DNA of 25,396 bases from CAZKFG01 sp964551985 (GCA_964551985.1 CAZKFG010000037.1:1-25396), one strand, 5' to 3'; counted from the first letter of the stretch, positions 16,963 through 25,193 are shown. The notes: generated by a model not told the origin, from the sequence alone. A program made the numbers and translations.

Positions 16963-17736
16963 ATGAAAAGATTAAAAGATAAAGTTGCTGTTTTGACTGG
17001 CGCTTGTGGAGGCTTAGGTCTTTGTTTTTCCAAAGCATTTTTAGATGAAGGAGCAAAAGTAATTTTAACTGATGTTACAGACAAGATGATGCAAGATGCC
17101 CAAGAAGAACTGCAAAAATTGTATCCTGGTCAGTATAAAATAATGAGATTGGATGTTAGTTCACACGAAGATGTACAAAAAGTTATGATGCAGATAAACG
17201 AGGAATTTTCTCGTATTGATATTTTAGTAAATGTTGCAGGTGGTAGTTTGTTTACGCCTAAAAAATTAGAAGACATTACGGAAAAAGATTGGAATAAAGT
17301 TCTGGATGTAAATCTTAAAGGCACATTTTTTTGCTCACAAGCAGTTGTTCCTTATATGAGACGCAATAAATATGGCAAAATAATTAATCTTACGTCTATT
17401 GGTGGGCGAACTGCCAGCATTGTAACAGGCGTTGCTTATGCTGCGGCTAAAGGTGGAGTTATTTCTTTTACAAGACGCTTAGCACTTGAGGTAGGACAAG
17501 ATAATATAAATGTCAATGCTATAGCACCGGGGACGGTTCTTAGTGGTGATAGGATGATAAATTTATGGAACGAACTGAGCGATGAGCAAAAAAGAGAAAC
17601 TGTTGCTTCCATTCCACTTGGTAGACAATCTACTGCCCAAGAGCAAGCAAGTGTAGTTGTATTTTTAGCTTCTGATGATTCAAGTTATATGACCGGTTGC
17701 ATTCTTGATGTCAATGGTGGAAGGCTTATGGCATAA
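16963..17736 (+). CDS. Short-chain dehydrogenase/reductase
   Basis: The 257-residue product is a classical SDR. It has the nucleotide-binding motif TGACGGLG at 12-19, NVAGG at 90-94 in place of NNAG, N117, and the catalytic S145, Y159 and K163 (AYAAAKGG). D37 at the end of the second strand suggests NAD(H) rather than NADP(H). It looks like FabG-type 3-oxoacyl reductases or hydroxyacyl dehydrogenases. Next to a thiolase it would plausibly oxidise a 3-hydroxyacyl-CoA to the 3-oxoacyl-CoA that the thiolase cleaves. It starts at ATG 16963 after GAGGTGA. An alcohol or cyclic hydroxy acid substrate is also possible. Confidence 0.85.
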   Translation: MKRLKDKVAVLTGACGGLGLCFSKAFLDEGAKVILTDVTDKMMQDAQEELQKLYPGQYKIMRLDVSSHEDVQKVMMQINEEFSRIDILVNVAGGSLFTPKKLEDITEKDWNKVLDVNLKGTFFCSQAVVPYMRRNKYGKIINLTSIGGRTASIVTGVAYAAAKGGVISFTRRLALEVGQDNINVNAIAPGTVLSGDRMINLWNELSDEQKRETVASIPLGRQSTAQEQASVVVFLASDDSSYMTGCILDVNGGRLMA

Positions 17737-17758
17737 AGTTTCGCAAGGAGTGAATATT

Positions 17759-18493
17759 ATGATAGTTGACTCTCATCAGCATTTAGGTGGTTGTTTTACT
17801 TTTGATCATCATGTAGATGAAGATGAATTAATAAATTCTATGAATAAAAATGGTATAGATACATCTATGGTAATGCCTTTTCCTGGCACTAACCAAGAGG
17901 TAAAAGTTCACAATGAAATTGCAGATATGGCAAAAAAATACCCGGGGCGTATTTACGGTATGATTTCTATAAACCCGCATCGTGAATATAATGAGTATAT
18001 GCAAGAAGTAGAGCGTTGTATAAAGATGGGTTTTCGTGCAATTAAATTACATCCATTAGGTCACGCCTGTATGGTTACCGGTAAAGATGCTGATAAAATT
18101 TTTCAAGCTGCAAAAACTTTTGATATACCTGTCATTATTCATACAGGGATGGGTGTTCCGTTTACATTACCGTCAGTTGTTGTGCCAAGAGCCAAAGAGT
18201 ATCCAGATTTAAAAATTATCCTCGCACACGCAGGAGCATATATATACAGTTCAGAAGCAGAATTGATTGCCAAAGAATTTTCTAATATTTATCTAGAGAC
18301 ATCTTGGGTTGGCGCACCACATAGAATAAAAAGCTTTGTAAAAAGCATAGGTGCACAGCGTGTAATGATGGGTGCAGATTTGATAGATAATATGGAAAAT
18401 GAACTTACAAAGTTTCGTTCAATAAAATCTTTTAGTAAAGAAGAGTTGGATTTATGTTTAGGCTTAACTGCTAAAAATGTATTTAAACTTTAA
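17759..18493 (+). CDS. Amidohydrolase-2 family metal-dependent hydrolase or decarboxylase
   Basis: The 244-residue product is a compact TIM-barrel protein of the amidohydrolase-2 group. The metal-binding pattern is visible: D4-x-H6-x-H8 (VDSHQHLG) on strand 1, H128 (IIHTG), H157 (LAHAG) and D207 (GADLID); K97 in AIKLHPLG may also sit near the site. The family includes lactone hydrolases, hydratases and non-oxidative decarboxylases such as ACMSD, so the reaction cannot be read from the fold. ATG 17759 follows AAGGAG by 8 bases; the open frame reaches back into the SDR gene but has no other ribosome site. Its place in the operon suggests it opens a lactone or removes a carboxyl group from a pathway compound. 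Confidence 0.75.
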   Translation: MIVDSHQHLGGCFTFDHHVDEDELINSMNKNGIDTSMVMPFPGTNQEVKVHNEIADMAKKYPGRIYGMISINPHREYNEYMQEVERCIKMGFRAIKLHPLGHACMVTGKDADKIFQAAKTFDIPVIIHTGMGVPFTLPSVVVPRAKEYPDLKIILAHAGAYIYSSEAELIAKEFSNIYLETSWVGAPHRIKSFVKSIGAQRVMMGADLIDNMENELTKFRSIKSFSKEELDLCLGLTAKNVFKL

Positions 18494-18524
18494 AAGTTTA
18501 TTTTTAAAGAAAGAAGGCTTTTAA

Positions 18525-20060
18525 ATGGATACAAAAACTGCTGTGTTGATTTTCTCTGCGTGCTATCTTGTCATTTGCTTTGCACTATCTATTTATGCTT
18601 CGAAAAAATCAACAGAAACATCACAAAAAGATTTTTATGTAGCTGGCGGTGGGCTTGGAACATTTGTTCTTTTTTTGACATCTCTAGCGACTGCTTTTAG
18701 TGCGTTTGCTTTTCAAGGGCAACTTGGTCAGACTTACAACCAAGGTCTAAGTGCAATTTTTAATTTTTTTGGCTATGGCTTGCTAAGTTATCCATTGTTT
18801 TTGGTTATTGGAAGCAAACTTTGGTATTACGGGAAAAAGTACTCTTATATAACACCAGCAGATTTTATTGCAGACCGTTATGAATCGAAAAAATCTTCAC
18901 GTATTTTAATTGGTTTGATTATTGGTATATATTTTTCTATTTTCTACATAGTTATACAAATAAAAGCTTGTAGCTGGGTTTTGCAAGAAGCAACAAGTGT
19001 TTCAACTCCTATTGCCACATTAGTCATATCGCTTATATTAGCAATTTATGTTGCTAAAGGTGGCATGCGTGGAGTAGCCTATGTTGATGTTGTTCAAGCG
19101 TTATTTTTGCTTGTTGGTTCATCTGTGATAGTCGGTTCGATGATTTACGCCAACGGTGGAGTAGAACAGCTATTTGCTAAAGCTATTGCTATAAAGCCAG
19201 ATACTTATACGGCAAGAGGCAACATGCTAGATTCTATGAGTTCAGGAATGGTAATGTGGCTATCTATGCCACTTTGGCCGGTTCTTTGGACAAAATACTA
19301 TTGTGCTAAAAATATGTCTACATTGCATAGTGTTGCGACAGGCTGTGGTTTAGGAACGGTAATTGTTACAGTAAGTTTCCCTTTGTTTATAGTTGCAGGT
19401 TTGGTTATTGCGTTTCCTGATGCTAAAGCTGCTGATGCGGATAATCTTGTTATACGCTATATGCTAAATTTTACTAATCCTGTAGTGGCATCTTGTGTTG
19501 TAGGCGGACTCTTATCTGCGGCTATGAGTACTGCAGGAGGGCTTTTACTGCTCATTTCTTCAATAATAACCAAAGATTTGCCAGAGGTACTTTCTCAGTC
19601 TAGTCGTAGCAAGATATCTGAAAAAACAATGGTGCGCTTTGGCAAAGTGATGGTATTTGCAATATTAATTATATCTTATCTTGTTTCTTTAATGCCGCTA
19701 GGTGGATTGGTTGCGGTTGGAACACAATTAGCATACCCAGGCTATTTGCTTGCTCTTCCTGCTGTTGTAGGTGGTTTATGGTGGTCGCGTGGTAACAATA
19801 AAGGAATGACTTGGAGTTTGATTATTGGATTGGTTACAATTTATATAACTACATATGTAACTAGAAATCCATTTGGACTGCACAGCGGTATTTGGGGGCT
19901 TTTGGCTTGTAGTATTGTTTATATAGTTGTTAGCTTAATGACCAAGCCCAACAGCCAAGAAACTTTATCTAGGTTTGGACTTGCTAGTGGGCAGTGGGAA
20001 GAGGGCAAAACTATGACAGCGGTTGAATACGCTGCTTTTAAGCAAGGCAAAGTGAACTGA
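18525..20060 (+). CDS. Sodium:solute symporter (SSS family, PanF-like)
   Basis: The 511-residue product is a sodium:solute symporter with about 12-13 hydrophobic segments and the usual SSS length. The segment QGQLGQTYNQGLSAIFNFFGYG near residue 65 and AKGGMRGVAYVDVVQALFLLVGS near 185 resemble pantothenate and monocarboxylate symporters. It starts at ATG 18525, 31 bases after the amidohydrolase gene, and is followed after 15 bases by a small membrane protein. It adds a second uptake route to an operon that already encodes TctABC, perhaps for a monocarboxylate, a lactone-derived acid or pantothenate for CoA synthesis. Confidence 0.85.
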   Translation: MDTKTAVLIFSACYLVICFALSIYASKKSTETSQKDFYVAGGGLGTFVLFLTSLATAFSAFAFQGQLGQTYNQGLSAIFNFFGYGLLSYPLFLVIGSKLWYYGKKYSYITPADFIADRYESKKSSRILIGLIIGIYFSIFYIVIQIKACSWVLQEATSVSTPIATLVISLILAIYVAKGGMRGVAYVDVVQALFLLVGSSVIVGSMIYANGGVEQLFAKAIAIKPDTYTARGNMLDSMSSGMVMWLSMPLWPVLWTKYYCAKNMSTLHSVATGCGLGTVIVTVSFPLFIVAGLVIAFPDAKAADADNLVIRYMLNFTNPVVASCVVGGLLSAAMSTAGGLLLLISSIITKDLPEVLSQSSRSKISEKTMVRFGKVMVFAILIISYLVSLMPLGGLVAVGTQLAYPGYLLALPAVVGGLWWSRGNNKGMTWSLIIGLVTIYITTYVTRNPFGLHSGIWGLLACSIVYIVVSLMTKPNSQETLSRFGLASGQWEEGKTMTAVEYAAFKQGKVN

Positions 20061-20075
20061 AAGGGAAGTGGCAAC

Positions 20076-20387
20076 ATGAGAATAAAAGATAATAATGATG
20101 CTATATTTCATCACTATATATTAGATTATGGAAGAAGACAAAGAGAGCTAAAATATACAATAGGGATGATTATACTTACGGCGGCGTTCTTTTTTTGGGT
20201 GCAATGTGTTTATCAAAATCCTCCACTAGAAGCTTTTGGTAGTGTACCGACAATAGTTTTTACGATAATTATTTCTCAAGCAGCATATTATTTTCTTTAT
20301 ACTTGCTATATAGGTAGTAAGGTCTTGGATGTTGAATGTGATAGAAAAGAAGGATTGTTAGAATCTACAGCCGAAGGTAAATTGTAA
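20076..20387 (+). CDS. Small two-helix membrane protein next to the symporter
   Basis: This 103-residue protein has two hydrophobic helices near residues 28-46 and 57-79, with a charged N-terminus (YGRRQRELKY) and a charged tail. I cannot place it in a family with certainty. In E. coli the pantothenate symporter gene panF is paired with a small membrane protein gene, yhdT. This pair looks analogous in layout, although I see no clear sequence match. It starts at ATG 20076 after AAGGGAAG, 15 bases behind the symporter, and probably acts with it. A hairpin follows. Confidence 0.65.
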   Translation: MRIKDNNDAIFHHYILDYGRRQRELKYTIGMIILTAAFFFWVQCVYQNPPLEAFGSVPTIVFTIIISQAAYYFLYTCYIGSKVLDVECDRKEGLLESTAEGKL

Positions 20388-20390
20388 AAT

Positions 20391-20436
20391 ATTTATCCAG
20401 TTTAAGTATGTTTTGTTATATTTAAACTGGATAAAT
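20391..20436 (+). repeat. Long inverted repeat after the small membrane protein gene
   Basis: ATTTATCCAGTTTAA (20391-20405) is perfectly repeated in reverse complement at 20422-20436. The stem can extend inward by five more pairs with two G-U pairs, leaving a 6-base loop. No T-run follows directly, so it is not a textbook terminator. It separates the operon from the next permease gene and could end or attenuate the transcript, or bind a regulator. Confidence 0.6.
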
Positions 20437-20472
20437 TATTTGGATTACTAAGATTATGTGGTGGTGTTTAAG

Positions 20473-21870
20473 TTGAAAATGTTAAACTCTTTTAAACAAA
20501 CTAAGATTTGTATATATTTACTTATTGCAATAACGGCCTTGCAAATGTTATCACTTTTAAATATTTACAATTTTAAAAATATTATTGCCTTTTTAGGCTT
20601 CTGGATGCTTTTTTTAGCATATAACATAATGAGTGCAAGCTTTAAAAAAATGGCAGGAATATTTTTCATTTTGGGAGCTTGTTTAAATATTTATAATCAA
20701 CAACCATTACAATCTTGGATAGATGGCATAAACTATATGCTAAATATTGCTGCTATTTTAGTTATTATGCAGCTTTTTACCATACCTATAAAATTAGATG
20801 ATTATAATAACTGCTTAAAGTATTTGATATTACGTACTTTTAAAAACGAAAGAGTTGTCTATATTTTTACTTTGGTTGTAGTGCATATGTTTTCAAGTTT
20901 TTTGCTGTTTGGTACAATACCGGTTATGGTATCACTTTTAGGTGAACCACTGAAAAAAGTAGTCAAAAATTATCAACAGTTTCTTAGCACAGCACTGACA
21001 CGTAGTTATTCAATGGCGGTAATGTGGGCTCCCGGTGCGGTAAATGTCGTGCTTATTGTTAATGCTACAGGTGCAAAATGGGTGGATATGTTTTTTTTAG
21101 GCATAGCATTGACTTTATGGGGTTTATTTCTTGCTTATATCAGCCAGTTAAAATATCTAAGCTCTAGCCCTTTAGAAAAAACTGATGAACAAGTGCAAGA
21201 TATGCCTGATTTATCTAAAAAAGCATATAAAAAATTACTTTTTATACTGTTTGTTGTTATAGTATTAATATTGTTGATATTATTTTTTGAAAAGCTTGCT
21301 ATAGGCGATAATACTTCTAGAGTAATGTTGGCAAGTCTTATTTTGTCTGTAGCTTGGATTTGTATGTTTTTGAAACATAAAGAACTTAAAAATGCTGTTA
21401 ATGATTATTTGAATGAAAATCTTGTAAAAACAGTAGATTTGACAGGTCTTTATGTATGCTTGGGAATTTTTTCCAAAGCTATTGAAACGTCTGGAATACT
21501 TGTATTTTTTTATCCATTTTTAAATAATATAGGTGAAAGTACTGGAATTTTTATGATTCCAATATTATCTTTTTTAGTATTTATTTTATCACTTATTGGA
21601 CTGCATCCTTTTATAATTATGGTTGTCTTAGGCAAGATGGCAACATCAATAGCACTGCCTTTTTCACCTGAAATTATTGCTATGTCAATTCTTTTAGGCG
21701 CTTCGGTAGCTTATATGAGTTCTCCTTTTGTGGGAATTGTGCTGACGGCATCTAAATATCTTGATGTTACTTCTTATACAGTTGGGTTTAAATGGAATGG
21801 TTTTTTTGCCTGTTGCTATTTTGTAACTGGTGTAGTTATAATAATGCTTTGGCATATGCTATATACTTGA
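20473..21870 (+). CDS. Uncharacterised polytopic permease
   Basis: This is a roughly 465-residue membrane protein with about eleven or twelve hydrophobic segments and a charged cytoplasmic loop near the middle (SSSPLEKTDEQVQDMPDLSKK). The segment LIGLHPFIIMVVLGKM in the C-terminal half and MAVMWAPGAVNVVLIVNATG in the first half resemble the paired re-entrant regions of ion-transporter-superfamily permeases such as TRAP DctM or DASS proteins. I cannot assign it to a named family. TTG 20473 fits GGTGGTG (20460-20466) best; ATG 20479 and the upstream GTG codons at 20458-20464 are alternatives. It is on the same strand as the catabolic operon but set off by a hairpin, and it is followed by a strong terminator. 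Confidence 0.7.
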   Translation: MKMLNSFKQTKICIYLLIAITALQMLSLLNIYNFKNIIAFLGFWMLFLAYNIMSASFKKMAGIFFILGACLNIYNQQPLQSWIDGINYMLNIAAILVIMQLFTIPIKLDDYNNCLKYLILRTFKNERVVYIFTLVVVHMFSSFLLFGTIPVMVSLLGEPLKKVVKNYQQFLSTALTRSYSMAVMWAPGAVNVVLIVNATGAKWVDMFFLGIALTLWGLFLAYISQLKYLSSSPLEKTDEQVQDMPDLSKKAYKKLLFILFVVIVLILLILFFEKLAIGDNTSRVMLASLILSVAWICMFLKHKELKNAVNDYLNENLVKTVDLTGLYVCLGIFSKAIETSGILVFFYPFLNNIGESTGIFMIPILSFLVFILSLIGLHPFIIMVVLGKMATSIALPFSPEIIAMSILLGASVAYMSSPFVGIVLTASKYLDVTSYTVGFKWNGFFACCYFVTGVVIIMLWHMLYT

Positions 21871-21894
21871 CTGGCTGCTAGAAACACAGGTTTA

Positions 21895-21930
21895 CAAAGG
21901 GCTTGCAAAAATGCAAGCCCTTTGTTTTTT
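21895..21930 (+). terminator. Strong Rho-independent terminator
   Basis: CAAAGGGCTTGCA (21895-21907) pairs perfectly with TGCAAGCCCTTTG (21912-21924) around AAAA and is followed by six T. It ends transcription after the permease. Its core closely resembles the terminator at 5897. About 140 AT-rich bases with no gene follow before the convergent MFS gene. Confidence 0.9.
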
Positions 21931-22070
21931 GCCAATAAATCTTATCTTTGGAAGAATTATTTTATGGAGTTGTTTTTCAAGTCTATAAAATACGAAAAGC
22001 TTAACAGGCAGCATTTTTCTTGTCTATTTTTTAGATTTATAAAGATTTTTATAATCTTATACGTTCTCAT

Positions 22071-23285
22071 TTAGCTAATTCTTTTTTGAGGTTTATCCAG
22101 TCTATGCCAGACAAACAGTACAATCAGTAAACATGTAAAAACAGCTAAAAATAAAGCATTGAATCCTACATAGCTGATAAAAAAGTAAGCAATTACTGGT
22201 CCTAGAGCAGAACCTAAATCAATAAAAAAAGAGTGTGCAGCAAGAATGCTATTGGATTTTTGGCTAGTACTAGCTATGTCTGCAGCAGTGGCATCAACTA
22301 GAGTTGTTATGCCTGTAGCTGATATTTGAATGAGCATAATTATTGTGAGCCATAGCCAAAGGTTTAATTTTTGTGCAATGAGTAAAAATAATATTGCTGA
22401 AAATAAACAAAATTGTTTTAATAAAAATCGTCTATCTTTAAATCCGTCTGAAATAAAACCGATTTTCGGTGCTAAAAATGGTTCCCATAGCCAACGTACA
22501 GCTTGCAAAATACCTGCAAAGCTTGCAGATCCGAGTCCATAAGCTTTTAAAAAATCAAAATTTATATCATTATAGCTTACTAAATAACTTAAAGTGGAAG
22601 TAAAAACTCCTTGATATATAAGCGCTGTTAGAAAACTTGTGCAAAAAAGTGCAAAAATAACTTTGTTACTTAGCAATAAAGAAAAATAGCTAAAACTTTC
22701 TTTATTGGTTTTTTCTAAAGTGTTTTTAGGTATGCGAAAAAACACTATTGGTAGAGCAAATAGGGCAAAACCCGAAAAGATGTATCCAGCTGCCAGTGGG
22801 GTTATAAATTCTGCTATTAAAGCTCCGCCAAGCATTCCAAATAAGCTACCCAATCTAAAGATGCCGTTGTATAATCCCATATGATAACCACGTTCAGATA
22901 TGCCGGAGATTTGTAAAATAGAAAAATAGGAACCAAGTCTAAGAAAGCTCCAGGCAATACCCCAGAAAGTACGAGCTATTAGTAAGGAATAAAAACCTGT
23001 AACAAAAGAGTAGGAAAATGTCGTTATAAAAGCTAGAAAAACGGCAATGTAGAAACATTTTTTTTGACCCAAAATGTTAGATAAACTAAGAGCCATTGGG
23101 TTAAATGGTAATCTTACAAGGCGGTTTACGCACAATAAAACTCCCACTTGCCAAAGAGCATCTAAGCCAAATTGTTTCCAAAACAAAGGAAGAACTATAT
23201 ATAACATGGAGTCGCCTAATAAACAAAATGCTGTTATAAGAGAGATTAATATGGTTTGCTTGGCAGAGCTATGGGGGGCAGACAT
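22071..23285 (-). CDS. Major facilitator superfamily transporter
   Basis: The 404-residue product is a 12-helix MFS transporter, with two six-helix halves joined by a basic loop near residues 190-205 (RIPKNTLEKTNKES). It begins with a short polar N-terminus and ends with a basic tail. Loop motifs such as RTFWGIAWSFLRLGS and GFISDGFKDRRFLLKQ fit drug or metabolite exporters, but the substrate is not predictable. The start is ATG at 23285 with GAAAGAAGG before it on the minus strand. It converges on the catabolic region's terminator and diverges from the HD-GYP gene, so it is probably a separate transcription unit. Confidence 0.85.
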   Translation of the reverse strand: MSAPHSSAKQTILISLITAFCLLGDSMLYIVLPLFWKQFGLDALWQVGVLLCVNRLVRLPFNPMALSLSNILGQKKCFYIAVFLAFITTFSYSFVTGFYSLLIARTFWGIAWSFLRLGSYFSILQISGISERGYHMGLYNGIFRLGSLFGMLGGALIAEFITPLAAGYIFSGFALFALPIVFFRIPKNTLEKTNKESFSYFSLLLSNKVIFALFCTSFLTALIYQGVFTSTLSYLVSYNDINFDFLKAYGLGSASFAGILQAVRWLWEPFLAPKIGFISDGFKDRRFLLKQFCLFSAILFLLIAQKLNLWLWLTIIMLIQISATGITTLVDATAADIASTSQKSNSILAAHSFFIDLGSALGPVIAYFFISYVGFNALFLAVFTCLLIVLFVWHRLDKPQKRIS

Positions 23286-23325
23286 AAAAAACCTTCTTTC
23301 AAGGATACAATATTATAAAATTACT

Positions 23326-23353
23326 TTGATAAACAAGCTGTTTGTGGTAAAAT
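23326..23353 (+). promoter_or_regulatory. Sigma-A-type promoter of the HD-GYP/rubrerythrin pair
   Basis: TTGATA (23326-23331) and TAAAAT (23348-23353) are separated by 16 bases. They lie about 33 bases before the start codon at 23387. Both boxes are one mismatch from consensus. It sits in the divergent gap between the MFS gene and the HD-GYP gene. Confidence 0.6.
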
Positions 23354-23386
23354 ATAGTAGAAAAGCTACAGTAAAGGATAATGTTT

Positions 23387-24655
23387 ATGAAGTTGATAAA
23401 TAATATAGACTATATGTTTCGTAGAGCTTTAAACACTTTAGATTATCGCTTGTTAGATCATGGTGAAAAGGTGGCATTTATTGTTTTAAAGATGTTAGAA
23501 AGTGAGAATAAATATAGTAAAATACAGCTTATAGAGGCATATTATCTGAGCTTATTTCATGATTTAGGTGCTTATAAAACAGAAGATGTTGATAATTTAG
23601 TAAATCCTAATAATCTTTTTGGTTTTGAAGTAAAAAGTATGTTACAACATAGTATATATAGCTATTTATTTTTGAAGAGTTTTTCATTTTTGCAACAGTA
23701 TGTTGATGCTGTACTATTTCATCATTTTACATATCCTAAACTTATGCAGACTAATTGTCAAAATAAATTTTTGGCAACAAAAATTTTCCTTGCAGATAAA
23801 ATTGATATTTTAATTTCGCAGAAAAAAGTAAGTACAGTAGAGGATATTTTCCGTTTTTTGCAAAGCCCTGTATTTTGCCGCGAAGATGTAGAGATGTTGA
23901 AAAAACTTGAAAAAGAGCAGCAGGTTATTACTAAGGTGTTAGATTATAAATATATGGAAGAATTGCTACCTTTTTTGAATAATAAAGATCTCACACAAAA
24001 ACAAGAGAAATCTCTTGTGGCTATTTTGCCTTATACTATCGACTTTAGAAGCGAAAGTACAGTTACTCATACTATTGCAACAGTTGAAATTACACGAGAA
24101 TTAGCAACTTTGTTCAATCTATCTAGCGAAGATAAGCAAAATCTTTTTTACGGCTCTTTATTGCACGATATAGGAAAATTATCTATATCATTATTAATTT
24201 TAGAAAAGCAAGATAAATTGACAGATTTTGAATTTTCACTAATGAAAGATCACGTTTCGCTTACGGAATATATTTTAAAGGGTCAAGTAAGCGAAGAAAT
24301 TTTCAATATAGCAATTAAACATCATGAAAAATTAGATTCGACTGGCTATCCTCATGCTATTGGTGCAGCTGATTTGAATTTAAATGAGCGTATTGTTGCT
24401 GTTGCAGACATTATGAGTGCGTTGATGGGAAAACGTAGCTATAAAGAAATATTTCCTAAAGAGCAAGTAATTGGTATTATTCAAAAAATGGCAACACAAA
24501 ATAAAATTTGTGAAAAAGTAGTACAAGTAGCTATTGAAAACTATGATGTCATAGAAAAAAGTGTTATAAAGGTAAGTGATAACGCTTTGGTAAGACATAA
24601 AAAACTGACAGAGGAGTATTTTTCTTTATTAAAAGAATATGAGAGTTATTTTTAA
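23387..24655 (+). CDS. HD-GYP domain protein, probable cyclic-di-GMP phosphodiesterase
   Basis: The 422-residue product has two HD-type regions. The N-terminal one (about 20-145) has DHGEKVA, HDLGAYKTED and HHF, and looks like a diverged HD domain. The C-terminal one (about 222-390) is a HD-GYP domain with the metal pair H260-D261 (LLHDIGK), HHE at 312-314, GYP at 320-322 and VADIMSAL. The usual DGxGYP reads DSTGYP. HD-GYP proteins hydrolyse cyclic-di-GMP or related dinucleotides. No membrane segment or receiver domain is seen. I prefer ATG 23387 over ATG 23381 because AAAGGA ends at 23378, only 2 bases before the latter. The rubrerythrin gene follows after 14 bases. Confidence 0.82.
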   Translation: MKLINNIDYMFRRALNTLDYRLLDHGEKVAFIVLKMLESENKYSKIQLIEAYYLSLFHDLGAYKTEDVDNLVNPNNLFGFEVKSMLQHSIYSYLFLKSFSFLQQYVDAVLFHHFTYPKLMQTNCQNKFLATKIFLADKIDILISQKKVSTVEDIFRFLQSPVFCREDVEMLKKLEKEQQVITKVLDYKYMEELLPFLNNKDLTQKQEKSLVAILPYTIDFRSESTVTHTIATVEITRELATLFNLSSEDKQNLFYGSLLHDIGKLSISLLILEKQDKLTDFEFSLMKDHVSLTEYILKGQVSEEIFNIAIKHHEKLDSTGYPHAIGAADLNLNERIVAVADIMSALMGKRSYKEIFPKEQVIGIIQKMATQNKICEKVVQVAIENYDVIEKSVIKVSDNALVRHKKLTEEYFSLLKEYESYF

Positions 24656-24669
24656 GAAAGGAATTAGAT

Positions 24670-25191
24670 ATGAATTTTGAAAATAGTAAAACAAAGCAAA
24701 ATATAGAAAATTCATTCATTTGTGAGTCTCAAGCACGCAATAGGTACTCTTTTTACGCTCAAAAAGCTCGAGAAGAAGGGCAGGAAGATATAGCAAATAT
24801 TTTTGAACAGTTAGCTGATAATGAGAAAGAGCATGCTAAAGTGTGGTATAAACTTCTAAATTCTGGCATAGATGATACTCCGACAAATTTGCAACAAGCT
24901 GCTAAGACGGAAAACCAAGAATGGAAACAACTTTATCCGCAATATGCTAGAGAGGCTAAAAAAGAAGGATTTGAGGATATAGCAGTATTATTTGAAAAGA
25001 TAGCATCTATTGAGTATAGTCATGAGAGAAGATTTAATGAAGCAATACTAAATTTACTAAATAGTAAAGAAAAAGAAATGAAAATTAGCTTTAATGATGA
25101 AATACTAGAACAGAGTTATCAATGCATCTTTTGTGGTTACAGTCAAACTGCTAAATTTGATATATGTCCTGTGTGTGATAGTCAAATGTAA
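24670..25191 (+). CDS. Rubrerythrin
   Basis: The 173-residue product has a ferritin-like four-helix domain (about 8-132) with the diiron-ligand stretches ICESQARNRY, DNEKEHAKVWY and SIEYSHERRF. A C-terminal rubredoxin-like iron site follows, with C152, C155, C166 and C169 (CIFCG then CPVC). Rubrerythrins reduce hydrogen peroxide in the cytoplasm of anaerobes. The rubredoxin part ends only four residues after the last cysteine, slightly shorter than usual. It starts at ATG 24670 after AAAGGA and is co-transcribed with the HD-GYP gene. Confidence 0.93.
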   Translation: MNFENSKTKQNIENSFICESQARNRYSFYAQKAREEGQEDIANIFEQLADNEKEHAKVWYKLLNSGIDDTPTNLQQAAKTENQEWKQLYPQYAREAKKEGFEDIAVLFEKIASIEYSHERRFNEAILNLLNSKEKEMKISFNDEILEQSYQCIFCGYSQTAKFDICPVCDSQM

Positions 25192-25193
25192 AA

